From Zea mays (lineage: Eukaryota > Streptophyta > Magnoliopsida > Poales > Poaceae): a stretch of DNA of 64,000 nt. The DNA is taken from assembly GCF_902167145.1 (NCBI RefSeq), contig NC_050097.1, positions 173,816,923 through 173,880,922 of the forward strand, given 5' to 3'. Below are positions 23,119 through 34,860 of this stretch, in pieces. The position numbers were made by a program, and so were the translations under genes. How positions within the stretch are numbered: the first letter of the stretch is position 1; each line of letters opens with the position of its first letter. A model generated the notes under the pieces. It made no database searches, was not told the DNA's origin, and saw only the letters and a program-made list of their open reading frames with translations.

Positions 23119-24750
23119 TGTCGGGGACCATAATTAGGGGTACCCCCAAGACTCCTAATCTCAGCTGGTAACCCCCATCAGCACAAAGCTGCAGAGGCCT
23201 GATGGGCGCGATTAAGGTCAAGGCTCAGTCCACTCAAGGGACACGATCTCGCCTCGCCCGAGCCCAGCCTCGGGCAAAGGCAGCCGACCCCGGAGGATTC
23301 ACGTCTCGCCCGAGGACCCCCTCAAGCAACGGACACTCCTTCGGCTCGCCTGAGGCCCAGTCTTCGCAGAGAAGCAACCTTGGCTAGATCGCCACGCCAA
23401 CCGACCGAATCGCAGGAGCATTTAATGCAAGGATCGCCTGACACCTTATCCTGACGCGCGCTCTTCAGTCGACAGAGCCGAAGTGACTGCAGTCACTTCG
23501 CCGCTCCACTGACCGGCCTGACAAGAAAACAGCGCCGCCTGCGTCGCTCCGACTGCTGTGCCACTCGGTAGAGTGAGGCTAACATCAGCTAAGTCCAGCC
23601 TCGGACGCCATAGGAAGCTCCGCCTCGCCCGACCCCAGGGCTCGGCCCCCGTCTCGGCCTCGGAAGATGGACTTCGCCTTGCCCGACCCCAGGGCTCGGA
23701 CTCAACTACGACTCAGAAGACGACGGACTCTGCCTCGCCCGACCCCAGGGCTCGGACACAGCCTCGGCCTCGGAAGACGGTCTCCGCCTCGCCCGACCCC
23801 AGGGCTCGGCCCCCGTCTCGGCCTCGGAAGATGGACTTCGCATCGCCCGACCCCAGGGCTCGGACTCAACTACGACTCAGAAGACGACAGACTCCGCCTC
23901 GCCCGACCCGAGGGCTCGGACACAGCCTCGGCCTCGGAAGACGGTCTCCGCCTCGCCCGACCCAGGGCTCGGACTCGACCTCGACCTCAGAAGACGGACT
24001 CCGTCTCGCCCGACCCCAGGGGTTGGACTCAGCCTCGACCTCGGAAGACGGACTCGACCTCGACCTCGGAGGAGCCTCCGCCTCGCCCGACCTAGGGCTC
24101 GGGCCGACCACGTCACAGGGAGCGCCATCATTACCCTACCCCTAGCTAGATCAGGCTACGGGGAACAAGACCGGCGTCCCATCTGGCTCGCCCCGGTAAA
24201 CAAATAATGATGGCGCCCCACGTGCTCCATGACGACGGCGGCTCTCAGCCCCTTACGAAAGCAAGGAGACGTCAGCAAGGACTCGACAGCCCCGACAGCT
24301 GTCCTTCCGCAGGGCTCCAGCTCTCCTCCGACGGCCACGACATCACATGAACAGGGTGTCAAAACCTCTCCGACTGCCACGACGGCATGTACTTAGGGCT
24401 CTAGCTCCTCCCTGCTAGACACGTTAGCACACTGCTACACCCCCCATTGTACACCTGGACCCGCTCCTTGCGCCTATAAAAGGAAGGTCCAGGGCTCTCG
24501 TACGAGAAGGTTGGCCGCGCGGGAGAACGGGCCGGCGCATAAGGCTCTCTCTCCCACGCGAACGCTTGTAACCCCCTACTGCAAGCGCACCCGACCTGGG
24601 CGCAGGGCAACACGAAGGCCGCGGGTTTCCCCCTTTGCCTGTTTTCTTTCCCCCCTTCATGCTCCGTCTCGCGCCGACCCATCTGGGCTGGGGCACGCGG
24701 CGATAATTTACTCGTCGGTCCAGAGACCCCCCGGGGTCGAAACGCCGATA
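23119..24750 (+). repeat. 3' LTR of Huck-type copy A
   Basis: A 1,632-bp LTR starting TGTCGGGG, highly similar to the 5' LTR, with the same minisatellite (about 23615-24100) and TATA box (24475). It ends CCGATA, one base different from the 5' LTR end, followed by the AATAT target duplication. Confidence 0.9.
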
Positions 24751-24829
24751 AATATATACTGGTCAAATACACGTACATTGCTACGGTTCCTATATATCAT
24801 ATATATGTTGGTTAGATGACTATGGATGT

Positions 24830-25498
24830 TGTTGGGGACTTGTTCTCAAATGCTATGAGTTAAGAACAAGGCAACATAAAATGTTAAATGTCAATGTCCT
24901 TCGTCCTTCGAAGCATTATTTCCATTAGGATATAATGATTTTCGGACGAAGGTTATGAAGGACGTACCTTCATAAACACAGCATATAATAGCGAAGAAGG
25001 AATCATAAGGAATATGAAGGATAACATAGATAATCATATATGTATTATTAATTTATTTTTGCATTATTATTATGAAGAAACAGAAATAACATTGAATTAC
25101 AAATGTACCTTCAGCTTGGAAGGAGATGAAAGTACAAGTGTGACGCAAAAGCAAATGCCAAATCAGCGTGAACAGTACGGGGGTACTGTTCACCTATTTA
25201 TAGGCACGGGACACAGCCCATACAAAATTACATTCATGCCCTTTACATTTGATAATAATTCTATAGTAATCCACCGAGGTCTGAATAGCCTTTTCATCTT
25301 TAAGTCGGTTTCATTTTCTGCTACCACGCCGAAGCTTTCCCGCTCACATCTTCGGCGCTGTATCAACCTTCGTATTATTTTGGTCTTCTCCTGCTGTGAT
25401 ACCGACTCGAGCCCGAAGATACCTGTTCACACATTGTGCTCCAGAAATACTGTTAAATCCTGTTTTTGAGGACCTTCATAAGCCGAAGGCCCCCAACA
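24830..25498 (-). repeat. 3' LTR of Zeon-type element
   Basis: 669 bp, plus-strand ends TGTTGGGGAC...CCCCCAACA. It carries the TATA box in minus orientation (25202-25195). A 151-codon plus-strand frame is repeated in both LTRs but is antisense to the element and has no known domain. Confidence 0.9.
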
Positions 25499-25654
25499 GT
25501 AGCCCCTCGCAATATTAATTTGTTTAAAATAATAAATTTAGATTGCGACATGGACGAAGGCTTTAAGCCGAAGGTCCGAAAAAACACCTTCCCTTTGCTA
25601 GAATAGCAACATTCACTGACAGGCGGGGTCTTTCAATTTTCAACGCACTGGGCG

Positions 25655-25662
25655 TATAAATA
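25655..25662 (+). promoter_or_regulatory. TATA box of the Zeon-type antisense gene
   Basis: TATAAATA in GGCGTATAAATAAG, about 145 nt before the ATG at 25806 and outside the LTR. It points against the element's own transcription and suggests an independent promoter. Confidence 0.65.
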
Positions 25663-25805
25663 AGATCATACCGCAAACTCATTTGGCACGCTCTCTTGTC
25701 GTCTGCTCCCGCTCACTCAATTTTTAGCTCTTGCGCGCCAAGACTTGCTTAGCTTTTAAGTTTTGAAGCTTCGGCATTGAAAGCAGTTTTTTAGTGTTTC
25801 CGAAG

Positions 25806-28800
25806 ATGTCTGAAGATAAGAAGGCTGCTACCGAGATGAAGCTGAGTCTCGATGAAGAGAAGAATCTGGGATTTCTTATAGCAATGTCGAAGACCAATAC
25901 AGAAAAAATCACCAAAGAGATTTTAGAAGGTTTGTCTGAAGATACTGGTGACAGCGACAGTTATGATGTGGACAGTGGTGGTGAAGACTCCGAAGATCGC
26001 CCTTGGCGACCAAGCCATGCGGTTTTCGACAAATCAACTATCAAAGAAAATCATCTTGTCAACATGAGAGGAAGGTATTTCCGGGACTTGTCCGTTGTGA
26101 GGGCCGACGAAGGAGAAAAGACTTGTCCAAACCCTGAAGAGAATGAAGTCGTAGTGTACCGAAGCTTTTTGAAAGCTGGACTACGATTTCCCCTGAGCAA
26201 CTTTGTCGTAGAGGTGCTGAAAATATTCGAAGTCTATCTTCACCAACTTACCCCCGAGGCAATCATAAGGCTGAATATCTTCGTGTGGGCCGTGAGAAGC
26301 CAAGGTCTGGAGCCTGATGCGAAAAGTTTCTGCAATATACACGAATTATCATACGAGACAAAACCTTGGGGTAAAGAACAGTATCATAATAATTTTGGCT
26401 GCTACAGTTTCGTTTCTCGGTCTGGGTCAAGCTGTCCCGTGCCAACCTTTCGGAAGAGATGGCCCGGCGACTGGATGACAGAATGGTTTTATGTGAAGAA
26501 TGACCTGACAGTACGGGAAGATATCAAAGGTATAATTATGCGCCCTATTTGGCAAAGCTTCGGCCTGCGGAGGCCGAAGGTTGAAATGAATGAGGCTGCC
26601 GAAGAATGCCAGAGAGCCTTCGGTGTTGTTTGTTCTTTTATTGGAACGAGAGATTTGGTACAAGAGCATATTGCCTTCAGAGTATGGCCGCTCGCGGAGA
26701 AATGGGAAATGCCGCAAGAAACCATAAAGGAGGCCGACGAAGGTGGACTTATCAGGCTGAAGTATACTTTCAAGTTCGGAGATAAATTCGTTAAGCCAGA
26801 TGATGACTGGTTAAAAAGCATTGAAAATTTAAGTGATGAACTACTTGGGGCTTATTCGAAGGCCGAAGATACTGCACTGTCAGCAGCCTTCGGAGGCCGA
26901 AAAAAGAAAAGACTGAACCGGGTGTTTGATGCAATCGGGTTCGTCTACCCCGACTATCGATATCCCATTCGAGGGCAGAAAAGAAAAAATACAACCTCTG
27001 CGAAAGAAGAAGCTACACCTGCTCCTAATGAGCCAGCACCGAAAAGAAAAAGGATAAAGGTCCTCACACACCGGCCACGCTATATTGAACCAGCCTCGGT
27101 GCCTGAGTTCACCGGAGAGACCTTTTCGGCTACCGAAGCTGAAGAGCCAACCAAGCCAACCTTGCTGCCAGAAGTCGCAGAAATGGCCGAAGCGCCAACA
27201 AGAACAGAATCGGAAGAACAAAAAATTTTGTTATCAGAAACCAAAGAGATGGCCGAAGCGCCATCGTCAGAAAAAATGGAAGAAGCAAAAGGACCAGCTG
27301 AAGGATCAAAAATATCAGAGATTTTAAGTCCTTCAGCAGATGTTGAGTCAACAAAAATCCAAAAGGGGCCAGCGGTAACTCCGAAAAGAAAGAGAATGGT
27401 CAATGTTTTAGATGTTCTGGAAACAATTAAGTCTTCAAGCATAACTCCGAAGAAGACTGTTGCAACTTCTGAAGCAAAAACTGAAATTTCTGATACTAAG
27501 GCTCCAGAGCAAGAAACTGAAGCTGAAGCTGAGCCCTCAGAGCCCACGAAAGTAAAATCCTTGGAAACCGAGGGAGAAAAAATAACGGAGCCAGTTCTTG
27601 TTGAAGAAATCAGTGCCGTCGCCCCCGAAGCATCCCCCAAAGTCCTTGATTATATTGTTCGTCATGCTTCGGGGAAAAAATTATCGGAAAAAGAAAAACA
27701 AGAGGCCCAGCTTTACGCCCAAAAACTGAAGTATCCAAAGGGGGCGTTAATATTCAACGGCAGTGGAGAAGAAGACTTTTTGTATTGTCTCCCTGACAGC
27801 AAGGAGATTTCTGTCTGTCGGGAGATGAGCAAGAGCTTCGGATTCCCAACACTAGAAGATGGGCTCTCGGTACTATCGAAAAACGACCTGGCCGACAGCC
27901 TGGCATACAATAGTTTAAAGGTGCAAAAAATGAGATCTTTGTATTTTTTCTTGAAACCAAAATTTTTCATTTGTTTAAATCTATTGACGCACATACATTT
28001 TTCTTTGCAGGGCCTTATACTTAGCAATGCCCTCAGGGCCCAAAAAGATGTCGAAGACAAAGGGTGTGCTATAGCCCTGAGCAACCTTCGTTCCGAAGTA
28101 ATTGAACTGAGGAACAAAGGTCTCGAAAAAGATAAAATATTACATTCATTGATAAATAGAATAAAAGAAGACGAAGCTACTTTTAAGGGTCAAGCTGAGG
28201 CTCAGAAGCGTGAAATTGAAGATCTTCGAAAACAACTGGCCAGAGCCAAAGAGGAACGCATACTTGAAGAAACAAAGCGAGAACTCAGCGACCAATGGGC
28301 AAATCATTTAGAGGGAACTGTTGAAGAGCTTCGTTCGTCCAAGAAAAGATGCTATAACAAATCTATAGAGTGTGTTAAGAAGTTAAAAGCTAGCTTTGCC
28401 AGCGTCGGCGCATTCTCGAGCGAGGAAAACTTTACAAGAGGCAACCCCGAAGGCCCCATCGAATGGATTAATCACGAAGTTGAGGCCTTCGAGGAAATTT
28501 TAAATAGCCGCGGAGACATATGTGCTTTCTCGGGTGCCAGGGGAATTGCCACCATTTTGGAGAAAAAGGGCTGCGAACATGTAAAAATTTTAGCACAATC
28601 CGAAGCTACCTTGTCCTTCGAAGATGCGAGAGATCCTTCAGCCGAAGCTAGCATGGTTGGTGGAAAATTTTTCACCGATGTCTGGGATAATGGTGGTCGA
28701 GAAATGGCTCGAGAAATTATCCAGAAAAGCGAGAAGGGCATTCACGATGCTAGAGAAGTAGCTGAGGCTGCTGAAAAAAGCGCAGAGCCCGAAGGGCAAA

Positions 28801-29033
28801 TAGGTATTAACTAATGGTTTTTATTGTGTTGTAATTTTTGGTTTTAAACTTCGCTCGCAATTTGTAATAGCAATGTAGCCGTATCCTGTCCTCCTTCAGA
28901 TCCTACTACAGCGTCTCCGGGCCCTTACCCGAAAGGAGATGACGAAATTAAAAAGATGGCTGAAGCCATCATGGATGAAGTTGTTAATCGGCTCCTGAAC
29001 AAAGCTGCGGAAGTCGTTCTGAGAGAAGATTAA
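25806..29033 (+). CDS. Intact spliced gene antisense to the Zeon-type element (Transposase_28-like)
   Basis: Three exons: 25806-27920, 28011-28803, 28900-29033, giving 1,013 codons and a TAA. Intron 1 (27921-28010, 90 nt) begins GTGCAA, ends TTTGCAG after a T-rich tract, has phase 0 and no stop, so the unspliced frame also reads through. Intron 2 (28804-28899, 96 nt, phase 1) begins GTATTAAC and ends CTTCAG; without splicing the frame stops at 28814, and exon 3 carries a clearly protein-like tail. The upstream GTG at 25794 is not a likely start. Residues about 115-290 match the plant 'putative gypsy type transposon' domain (FLKAGLRFPLSNFV, YLHQLTPEAI). A Lys/Glu/Pro-rich middle follows (about 380-610) with basic PKRKR-type stretches that could be nuclear signals, then a coiled-coil-rich C-terminus. 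The function is unknown; no transposase catalytic triad is seen. Confidence 0.75.
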
Positions 29034-30215
29034 GTACTATTGTAAAAACTTCTGAAATGTAACATGTGTAACATTTTGTAACCCTGAATATAATATACCT
29101 GTTTTTATTGTTCAATTCTTTACGATGCATGAAATTTTACATACGTACCGTTTTTGAGTCTTTGACGAAAAAACACCTTCCCTTCTTTTCATGCTTCGTG
29201 AAGAAGAATTTTTATTTATCACAACAATATCCGTAGCGTTCTGATGAATAACATCAAGCTTCGAGACGATATTTTTCCGAAGCTACACTTCCGAAGATCA
29301 ATAGTGATTTTCTCCTTTTTCAAAACATTCTTCTGAAGATCGATATTGTGTCCCCTTCTTGTGCCATATGCAGCATGATGTATGATGCTTATGCTATGCG
29401 AAATGATGTGATGATGTTATGCTATGTATGATAGTATTTATTCCGAAGATACACGCACATCCTTGCGATAAAACACATAATTTTTTTGAATCAGCATTGA
29501 CTTTTTGTTATAAGCCTCCCTTAGGAGCTTCTTCGCCTTTTACTTCAGCGGAATCAGCGTTTATTTTTCGCTGTAAGCCTCCCTTAGGAGCTTCTTCGCC
29601 TTTTACTTTCAGCGGTATTCGCGTTGACTTTTCGCGCTTCGCCTTTTACTTAGGCGGTATCAGCGTTGACTTTTCGCTGTAAGCTCTGCATTCCCTTTGG
29701 AACGACTTTGGAGCAGAAAACTTACACTGCGCTCCCTTTGGAACGGCTTTTTGTGACTTCAGCAAACTTACTCTGCGTTCCTTAGAACGACTTTTTGTTG
29801 CTTCGAAGAATTTTTGATAATTCGAAGGTCCTCCTTGTTATCGCAAATCTTTAAGCTTCAACAACTTAAGCCTGTGGAGAAAATATATTTTCCTTGTGGC
29901 AAACAACGAAACTATTACATGAAATCTAAAAAATGTCCTTTATTGCACAGAAAATAGAACTGAATGAAAAAGACTGCTATCAAGGTAGGATATTTGTCAA
30001 TAGATGTGCTTCGACTCTGGCACAGTGCTGTTGACTGTGCGAGCTTCGGACTGTTCTCTGAAGTCCCTTTGGTGTGGAGCATATTGGCTCCCTTCTGGCT
30101 GTTGACCTTGTTGCAGCGGTGGTGGAGGCGGAGGCTGTTGCCAGGAAGCTTGAGGTTGACTCGCCGAAGCAACAGAAACTGCAGGGTGATTGCCTACATA
30201 TTCTGGGATGTAAGG
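29034..30215. other. Zeon-type internal non-coding region with tandem repeats
   Basis: This lies between the antisense gene's stop and the gag end. At about 29488-29690 three degenerate units of roughly 60-75 bp repeat (AGCGTTGACTTTTCGCTGTAAG, CCTCCCTTAGGAGCTTCTTCGCC). Possible polyadenylation-like AT-rich motifs (TGTAATAA-like, AATATAATATACC) occur at 29040-29100. There is no gene. Confidence 0.55.
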
Positions 30216-31515
30216 CTAATGATACGAAGCAGTATGTATGACCTGCTTCGGCTGAGTCTGTTGTGCTGCAGCTTCGGCTATTTCCTTTTGCTTCTGGATG
30301 GTAACATGGCACATCCTGGTGGTATGGCCTTTGTTCTCACCACAAAACAAGCAAAAGATTCTTCTTGGTTGATCTCCGAATCTTCCGCCGAAGCCCCTGG
30401 CGCCTCTGCCTCTTGGAGCTGGTGGTCGGAAGGAGCCTTGCTGTTGCCCCGAAGCCTGTGAGGAGCACTGTGGCCTTTGCTGCTGGCTCCCCCTATCATC
30501 ATTTTGAGTAGAGTTGTGAATTGACCTAACGTGCCTCCGATAGAACCTCCCTCCGAAGCCCCTGGTCATTTCAGAAAACCTGAAAGCCTCCTCCCTTCTT
30601 TGACGAAAATCATTATCGGCCCGAATATACTCGTCCATCTTCTGGAGCAGCTTCTCCAAAGTTTGAGGAGGCTTCCTAGCAAAGTACTGAGCTGAAGGTC
30701 CTGGCCGAAGCCCCTTGATCATGGCCTCAATGACAATTTTGTTGGGCACTGTTGGTGCCTGTGCCCTCAAACGCAAGAACCTCCGGACATACACCTGAAG
30801 GTATTCCTCGTGATCCTGGGTGCACTGGAATAGAGCTTGAGCAGTGACTGGCTTCGTCTGAAACCCTTGGAAGCTCGTTAACAACAAGTCCTTCAGCTTC
30901 TGCCATGAAGTGATCGTTCCTGGTCGAAGGGAGGAATACCAGGTTTGAGCAACACTCCTGATAGCCATAACAAAAGATTTGGCCATGACTGCAGCATTGC
31001 CACCATACGAAGATACTGTTGCCTCATAGCTCATCAAAAAATGCTTCGGGTCTGAGTGGCCGTCGAATATGGGAAGCTGGGGCGGCTTGTAGGACGGAGG
31101 CCAAGGTGTAGCCCTGCAGCTCAGCGGACAGAGGAGAAGCATCATCAAAAACAAAATTCCCATGATGGAAATTGTCATACCAGTCATCTTCGTTGAGGAA
31201 ACCCTCCTGATGAAGGTCTTGGTGCTGAGGCCTTCGGTGTTGTTCATCCTGAGTAAGATGGCGAACTTCTTCAGAGGCTTCGTCTATCTGCCTTTGCAGC
31301 TCAGCTAGCCTGGCCATCTTTTCCTTCTTCCTCTGCACCTGTTGATGAAGCATCTCCATATCTCTGATTTCTTGATCTATCTCATCTTCTGGCGGTGTCG
31401 GGCTAACAGCCTTTCTTTTCTAGCTTCGGGCCTCCCGAAGGGAGACTGTCTCCTGATTATGGTCCAGCGGTTGCAGAGCTGCAGCCCCAGTTGCTGAAGC
31501 TTTCTTCGGCGCCAT
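30216..31515 (-). pseudogene. gag: gag of the Zeon-type element, broken
   Basis: The start is the ATG at 31515 on the minus strand, about 75 nt after the primer site. The N-terminal part has a coiled coil (QRKKEKMARLAELQRQIDEA). A retrotransposon gag capsid core follows (FDGHSDPKHFLMSYEA, AQTWYSSLRPGTITSW, QALFQCTQDHEEYLQVYVRRF), then a Gly/Arg-rich tract and a zinc knuckle CLFCGENKGHTTRMC near 30345-30301. Breaks: an in-frame TAG at 31422-31420 and a frameshift between about 31250 and 31030, where the reading frame moves. It ends with TAG at 30216. The protein would package RNA with help from an autonomous partner; no enzyme domains follow it. Confidence 0.85.
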
Positions 31516-31572
31516 AGCGAAGGTTTATGATCGCCGAAGGTGTTCAAAAACTCAAAGAGTGGAAGTGAGTTC

Positions 31573-31590
31573 ACCGGAGGTGGGCGCCAA
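31573..31590 (-). other. Primer binding site of Zeon-type element
   Basis: On the minus strand TTGGCGCCCACCTCCGG follows the 5' LTR end directly. This fixes the direction of the element. Confidence 0.75.
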
Positions 31591-32259
31591 TGTTGGGGAC
31601 TTATTCTCAAATGCTATGAGTTAAGAACAAGACAACATAAAATGTTAAATGTCAATGTCCTTCGTCCTTCGAAGCATTATTTCCATTAGGATATAATGAT
31701 TTTCGGACGAAGGTTATGAAGGACGTACCTTCATAAACACAGCATATAATAGCGAAGAAGGAATCATAAGGAATATGAAGGATAACATAGATAATCATAT
31801 ATGTATTATTAATTTATTTTTGCATTATTATTATGAAGAAACAGAAATAACATTGAATTACAAATGTACCTTCAGCTTGGAAGGAGATGAAAGTACAAGT
31901 GTGACGCAAAAGCAAATGCCAAATCAGCGTGAACAGTACGGGGGTACTGTTCACCTATTTATAGGCACGGGACACAGCCCATACAAAATTACATTCATGC
32001 CCTTTACATTTGATAATAATTCTATAGTAATCCACCGAGGTCTGAATAGCCTTTTCATCTTTAAGTCGGTTTCATTTTCTGCTACCACGCCGAAGCTTTC
32101 CCGCTCACATCTTCGTCGCTGTATCAACCTTCGTATTATTTTGGTCTTCTCCTGCTGTGATACCGACTCGAGTCCGAAGATACCTGTTCACACATTATGC
32201 TCCAGAAATACTGTTAAATCCTGTTTTTGAGGACCTTCGTAAGCCGAAGGCCCCCAACA
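31591..32259 (-). repeat. 5' LTR of Zeon-type element
   Basis: 669 bp, the functional 5' LTR on the minus strand. The TATA box CTATAAATAGG lies at about 31964-31955. About six base differences separate it from the LTR at 24830, several of them transitions. Confidence 0.9.
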
Positions 32260-32264
32260 GATGT

Positions 32265-32814
32265 GAAGCCAACAACCAAGGTTCCAATTTCTAATTATAC
32301 ATTTTTTTTAATTTTGCATAAAATAGACCGTGGGTTAAATTAGAAAGAATAACTATAATAATTCTATAAATACTTACGAAAACCAGGAAAACTTATGCTT
32401 TACACAATAGTAGGGAGAGAATAGAGAAGAGATAAAGCAGAAGATGATGTACCAGCGAGTCGAACATCCGACGATCATTAGTTTCAGGGGCATCCAAACT
32501 GGTTGCATTTGGATAGAGTTTCGGAAACTTCCATGTCAAATTCGCACCCGGCGTACAAAAACAAAACGCTAAGGGCACACGTATGGGCCGGCCAGGTCGT
32601 CTAGCTAGCGCGCTGATGAGTGATGAGCAGTACGCGTATGTGTGCGTGTCTTGTGCACCAGTACGTGCATGTACGATTAGTGGTAAATAATTGCATGCAT
32701 GCAAATAAACAGAGCGTCCAAGACCCACTGATGTATCACCGACACAATGACGATGCATGCATCCAAGCGAACAATATATGCGTGCTATGCAGAGGTCAGG
32801 ATCCAACGCTGCTA
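32265..32814. other. Intergenic DNA right of the Zeon-type element
   Basis: About 550 bp without a supportable gene. A 137-codon minus-strand frame (32806-32393) has no recognisable domain. The last three bases (CTA) are the target duplication of the next CACTA element. Confidence 0.4.
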
Positions 32815-33425
32815 CACTACCGGAACAAAGTGCTTTGCCAAGTGCATTTGACGGAGCCTCGATAACACTCGGCAGACGCTCTCGGTAAAGAGGATTCGAT
32901 GAACTTTACATCGACAACGATTTCTTTGTCGGTTACTTTATATCGGGTACTCCGCAAAGTCTTTATTAGAGTCTCTACATATGATATTAGTGTCATATCA
33001 TATCCCGACATCTCGACAAGTTTCATGATTTTCTAACTTTGTTTGTGTTTTATATAATTTTAAAACAATTGGATCGCAAGTTCACGGTCATACTTCATGA
33101 ACATGATATTTTAATTTTTTAGTATGTTCCTGAATCAGATCTTAACTTTTGCTCAATAACACGAATATCATTTTTGCATTCACTGTTTTTCATTTTTCGA
33201 GTGACTTGCAGTTCAAATCTGAATTATCTGTACTAAATCTAATAGATATAGCAAACACTTTAATAATTGTGCTAAAATTGAACATGTAGGTCTATATACT
33301 GTAGGAACACGCCACAAAAAGTTTTGGGAAAAAAAGAAAAAACAAATATAATGCGCCGAGTGTTAGGAGAAGACACTCGGCAAAGACATAACTTTGTCGA
33401 GTGTCCTTTCCTGACACTAGGCATA

Positions 33426-34800
33426 TGTCGGGTACCATAATTAGGGGTACCCCCAACACTCCTAAACTCGGCTGGTAATCACCATCAGCGCAAGCCGCAG
33501 AGACTGATGGGCATGATTCAGGTCAAAGCTTCGTCCACTCAAGGGACACGATCTCGCCTCGCCCGAGGACCTCCTCAAGCAACGGGCGCACCCTCGACTC
33601 GCCCGAGGCCCAGCTCGGGCAGGCTTCGCAGTGAAGCAACCTTGGCCAGATCGCCTCGCCAACCGGCCGTATCGCAGGAGCATTCAATGCGAGGATCGCC
33701 TGACACCTTATCCTGACGTGCTTTCCTCAGTCGATAGGGCCGAAGTGGCCGCAGTCACTTCGCCCTTCCACTGTACCTGACAGGAAAACAGCGACGCCTG
33801 CCCCGCTCCGACTACTGTGCCACCCGCCAGGGTGAGGCTGACAACAGCTAAGTCCAGCCTCAGGCGCAACAGGAAACTCCGCCTCGCCCGACCTCAGGGC
33901 TCGGCCCCCGCCTCGGCCTCGGAAGGTGGTCTCCACCTCGCCCGACCCCAGGGCTCGGCCTCAACCTCGGCCTCGGAAGGTGGTCTCCGCCTCGCCCGAC
34001 CCCAGGACTCGACCTCAACCTCGGCCTCGGAAGACGGTCTCTGCCTCGTCCGACCCCAGGGCTCGGCCTCAACCTCGACCTCGGAAGGAATCGCGTCCTC
34101 GCCCGACCCCGGCCTCGGCCTCAGGAGGAGTCTCCGCCTCGCCCGACCTTGGGCTCGGGCCAACCACGCCACAGGGGGTACATCATTGCCCTACCCCTAG
34201 CTAGCTCAGGCTACGGGGAACAAGACCGGCGTCCCATCTGGCTCGCCCCGGTAAACAAGTAATGATGGCACCCCGCGTGCATCCATGACGACGGCGGTTC
34301 TCAAACCCCCTACGGAAGCAAGGAGACGTCAGCACGGTCCCGGCAGCCCCGACAGCTGTGCTTCTACAGGGCTCAAGCGCTCCTCCGACGGCCACGACAC
34401 CGCGTGCACAGGGCTCTAGCACCTCTCCGACAACCACGTTGGCATGTACATAGGGCTCTGGCTCCTCTCTGCCGGACACGTTAGCGTATAGCTACACCCC
34501 CATTGTACACCTGGACCCTCTCCTTGCATCTATAAAAGGAAGGTCCAGGGCCCTCATACGGGAGGGTGGTCGCGCGGGAGGACGGGCTGACGAACCGGCT
34601 CACACACTCTCTCTCTCCCTCCCTCGCGATTCGCGAACGCTTGTAAACCCTACTGCAAGCGCACCCACTCTGGCGCAGGATAACACGAGCCACGGTTTTC
34701 CCCCCTTATGTTCCATCTCGCGCCAACCCATCTGGGATGGGGCACGCAGCGACAATTTTACTCGTCGGTCCAGGGACCCCCCGGGGTCGAAACGCCGACA
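33426..34800 (+). repeat. 5' LTR of Huck-type copy B
   Basis: 1,375 bp with a shorter minisatellite (about 33870-34140) than copy A and a TATA box TATAAAAGG at 34531. Relative to its 3' LTR it lacks about 60 bp (the AGCCCAGCCTCGGGCAGG region present near 55025). Confidence 0.88.
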
Positions 34801-34820
34801 GTTGGCGCGCCAGGTAGGGG
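34801..34820 (+). other. Primer binding site, copy B
   Basis: GTTGGCGCGCCAGGTAGGGG, identical to the one in copy A. Confidence 0.8.
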
Positions 34821-34860
34821 CATGCTGCGTGTTGACGAACAACTTCCCGTTGAGTTCCAG

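Larger units (their letters stand above)
9706..24750 (+). mobile_element. Huck/Flip-type Ty3/gypsy retrotransposon, copy A (complete)
   Basis: A 15,045-bp element with both LTRs (9706-11348 and 23119-24750) and a 5-bp target duplication AATAT (9701-9705, 24751-24755). Order: 5' LTR, primer site, broken gag-protease, open pol (RT, RNase H, integrase), then a 5.2-kb 3' region holding an antisense spliced gene and tandem repeats, polypurine tract, 3' LTR. The LTR start TGTCGGGGACCATAATTAGG, the size and the unusually long 3' region fit the Tat-lineage Huck/Flip families of maize; the family name is from memory. The LTRs look very similar by eye; the main difference is a CT-repeat length change (about 12 bp near 11130). 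Internal stops make it non-autonomous today. Confidence 0.9.
24830..32259 (-). mobile_element. Zeon-type non-autonomous Ty3/gypsy element (complete)
   Basis: A 7,430-bp element on the minus strand with equal 669-bp LTRs and target duplication GATGT (24825-24829, 32260-32264). Orientation is set by the primer site (TTGGCGCCCACC on the minus strand at 31590) and the purine tract (GCGAGGGGCTAC on the minus strand at 25510-25499). It has a broken gag but no protease, RT, RNase H or integrase; in their place is a spliced gene in antisense (25806-29033, +). LTR start TGTTGGGGGCCTTCGGCTT, size and gag-only content fit the maize Cinful-Zeon family, with Zeon as the dependent member; the family name is from memory. 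I count about six substitutions between the LTRs, so the insertion is young. Confidence 0.88.

Noticed and set aside
25014..25469. 151-codon frame present identically in both Zeon-type LTRs
   Set aside because: It is antisense to the element, has no domain and no own promoter. Identity reflects young LTRs, not selection.
25794..25805. GTG start giving four extra N-terminal codons for the antisense gene
   Set aside because: A GTG start is unlikely in a plant nuclear gene when an ATG lies 12 nt downstream in the same frame.
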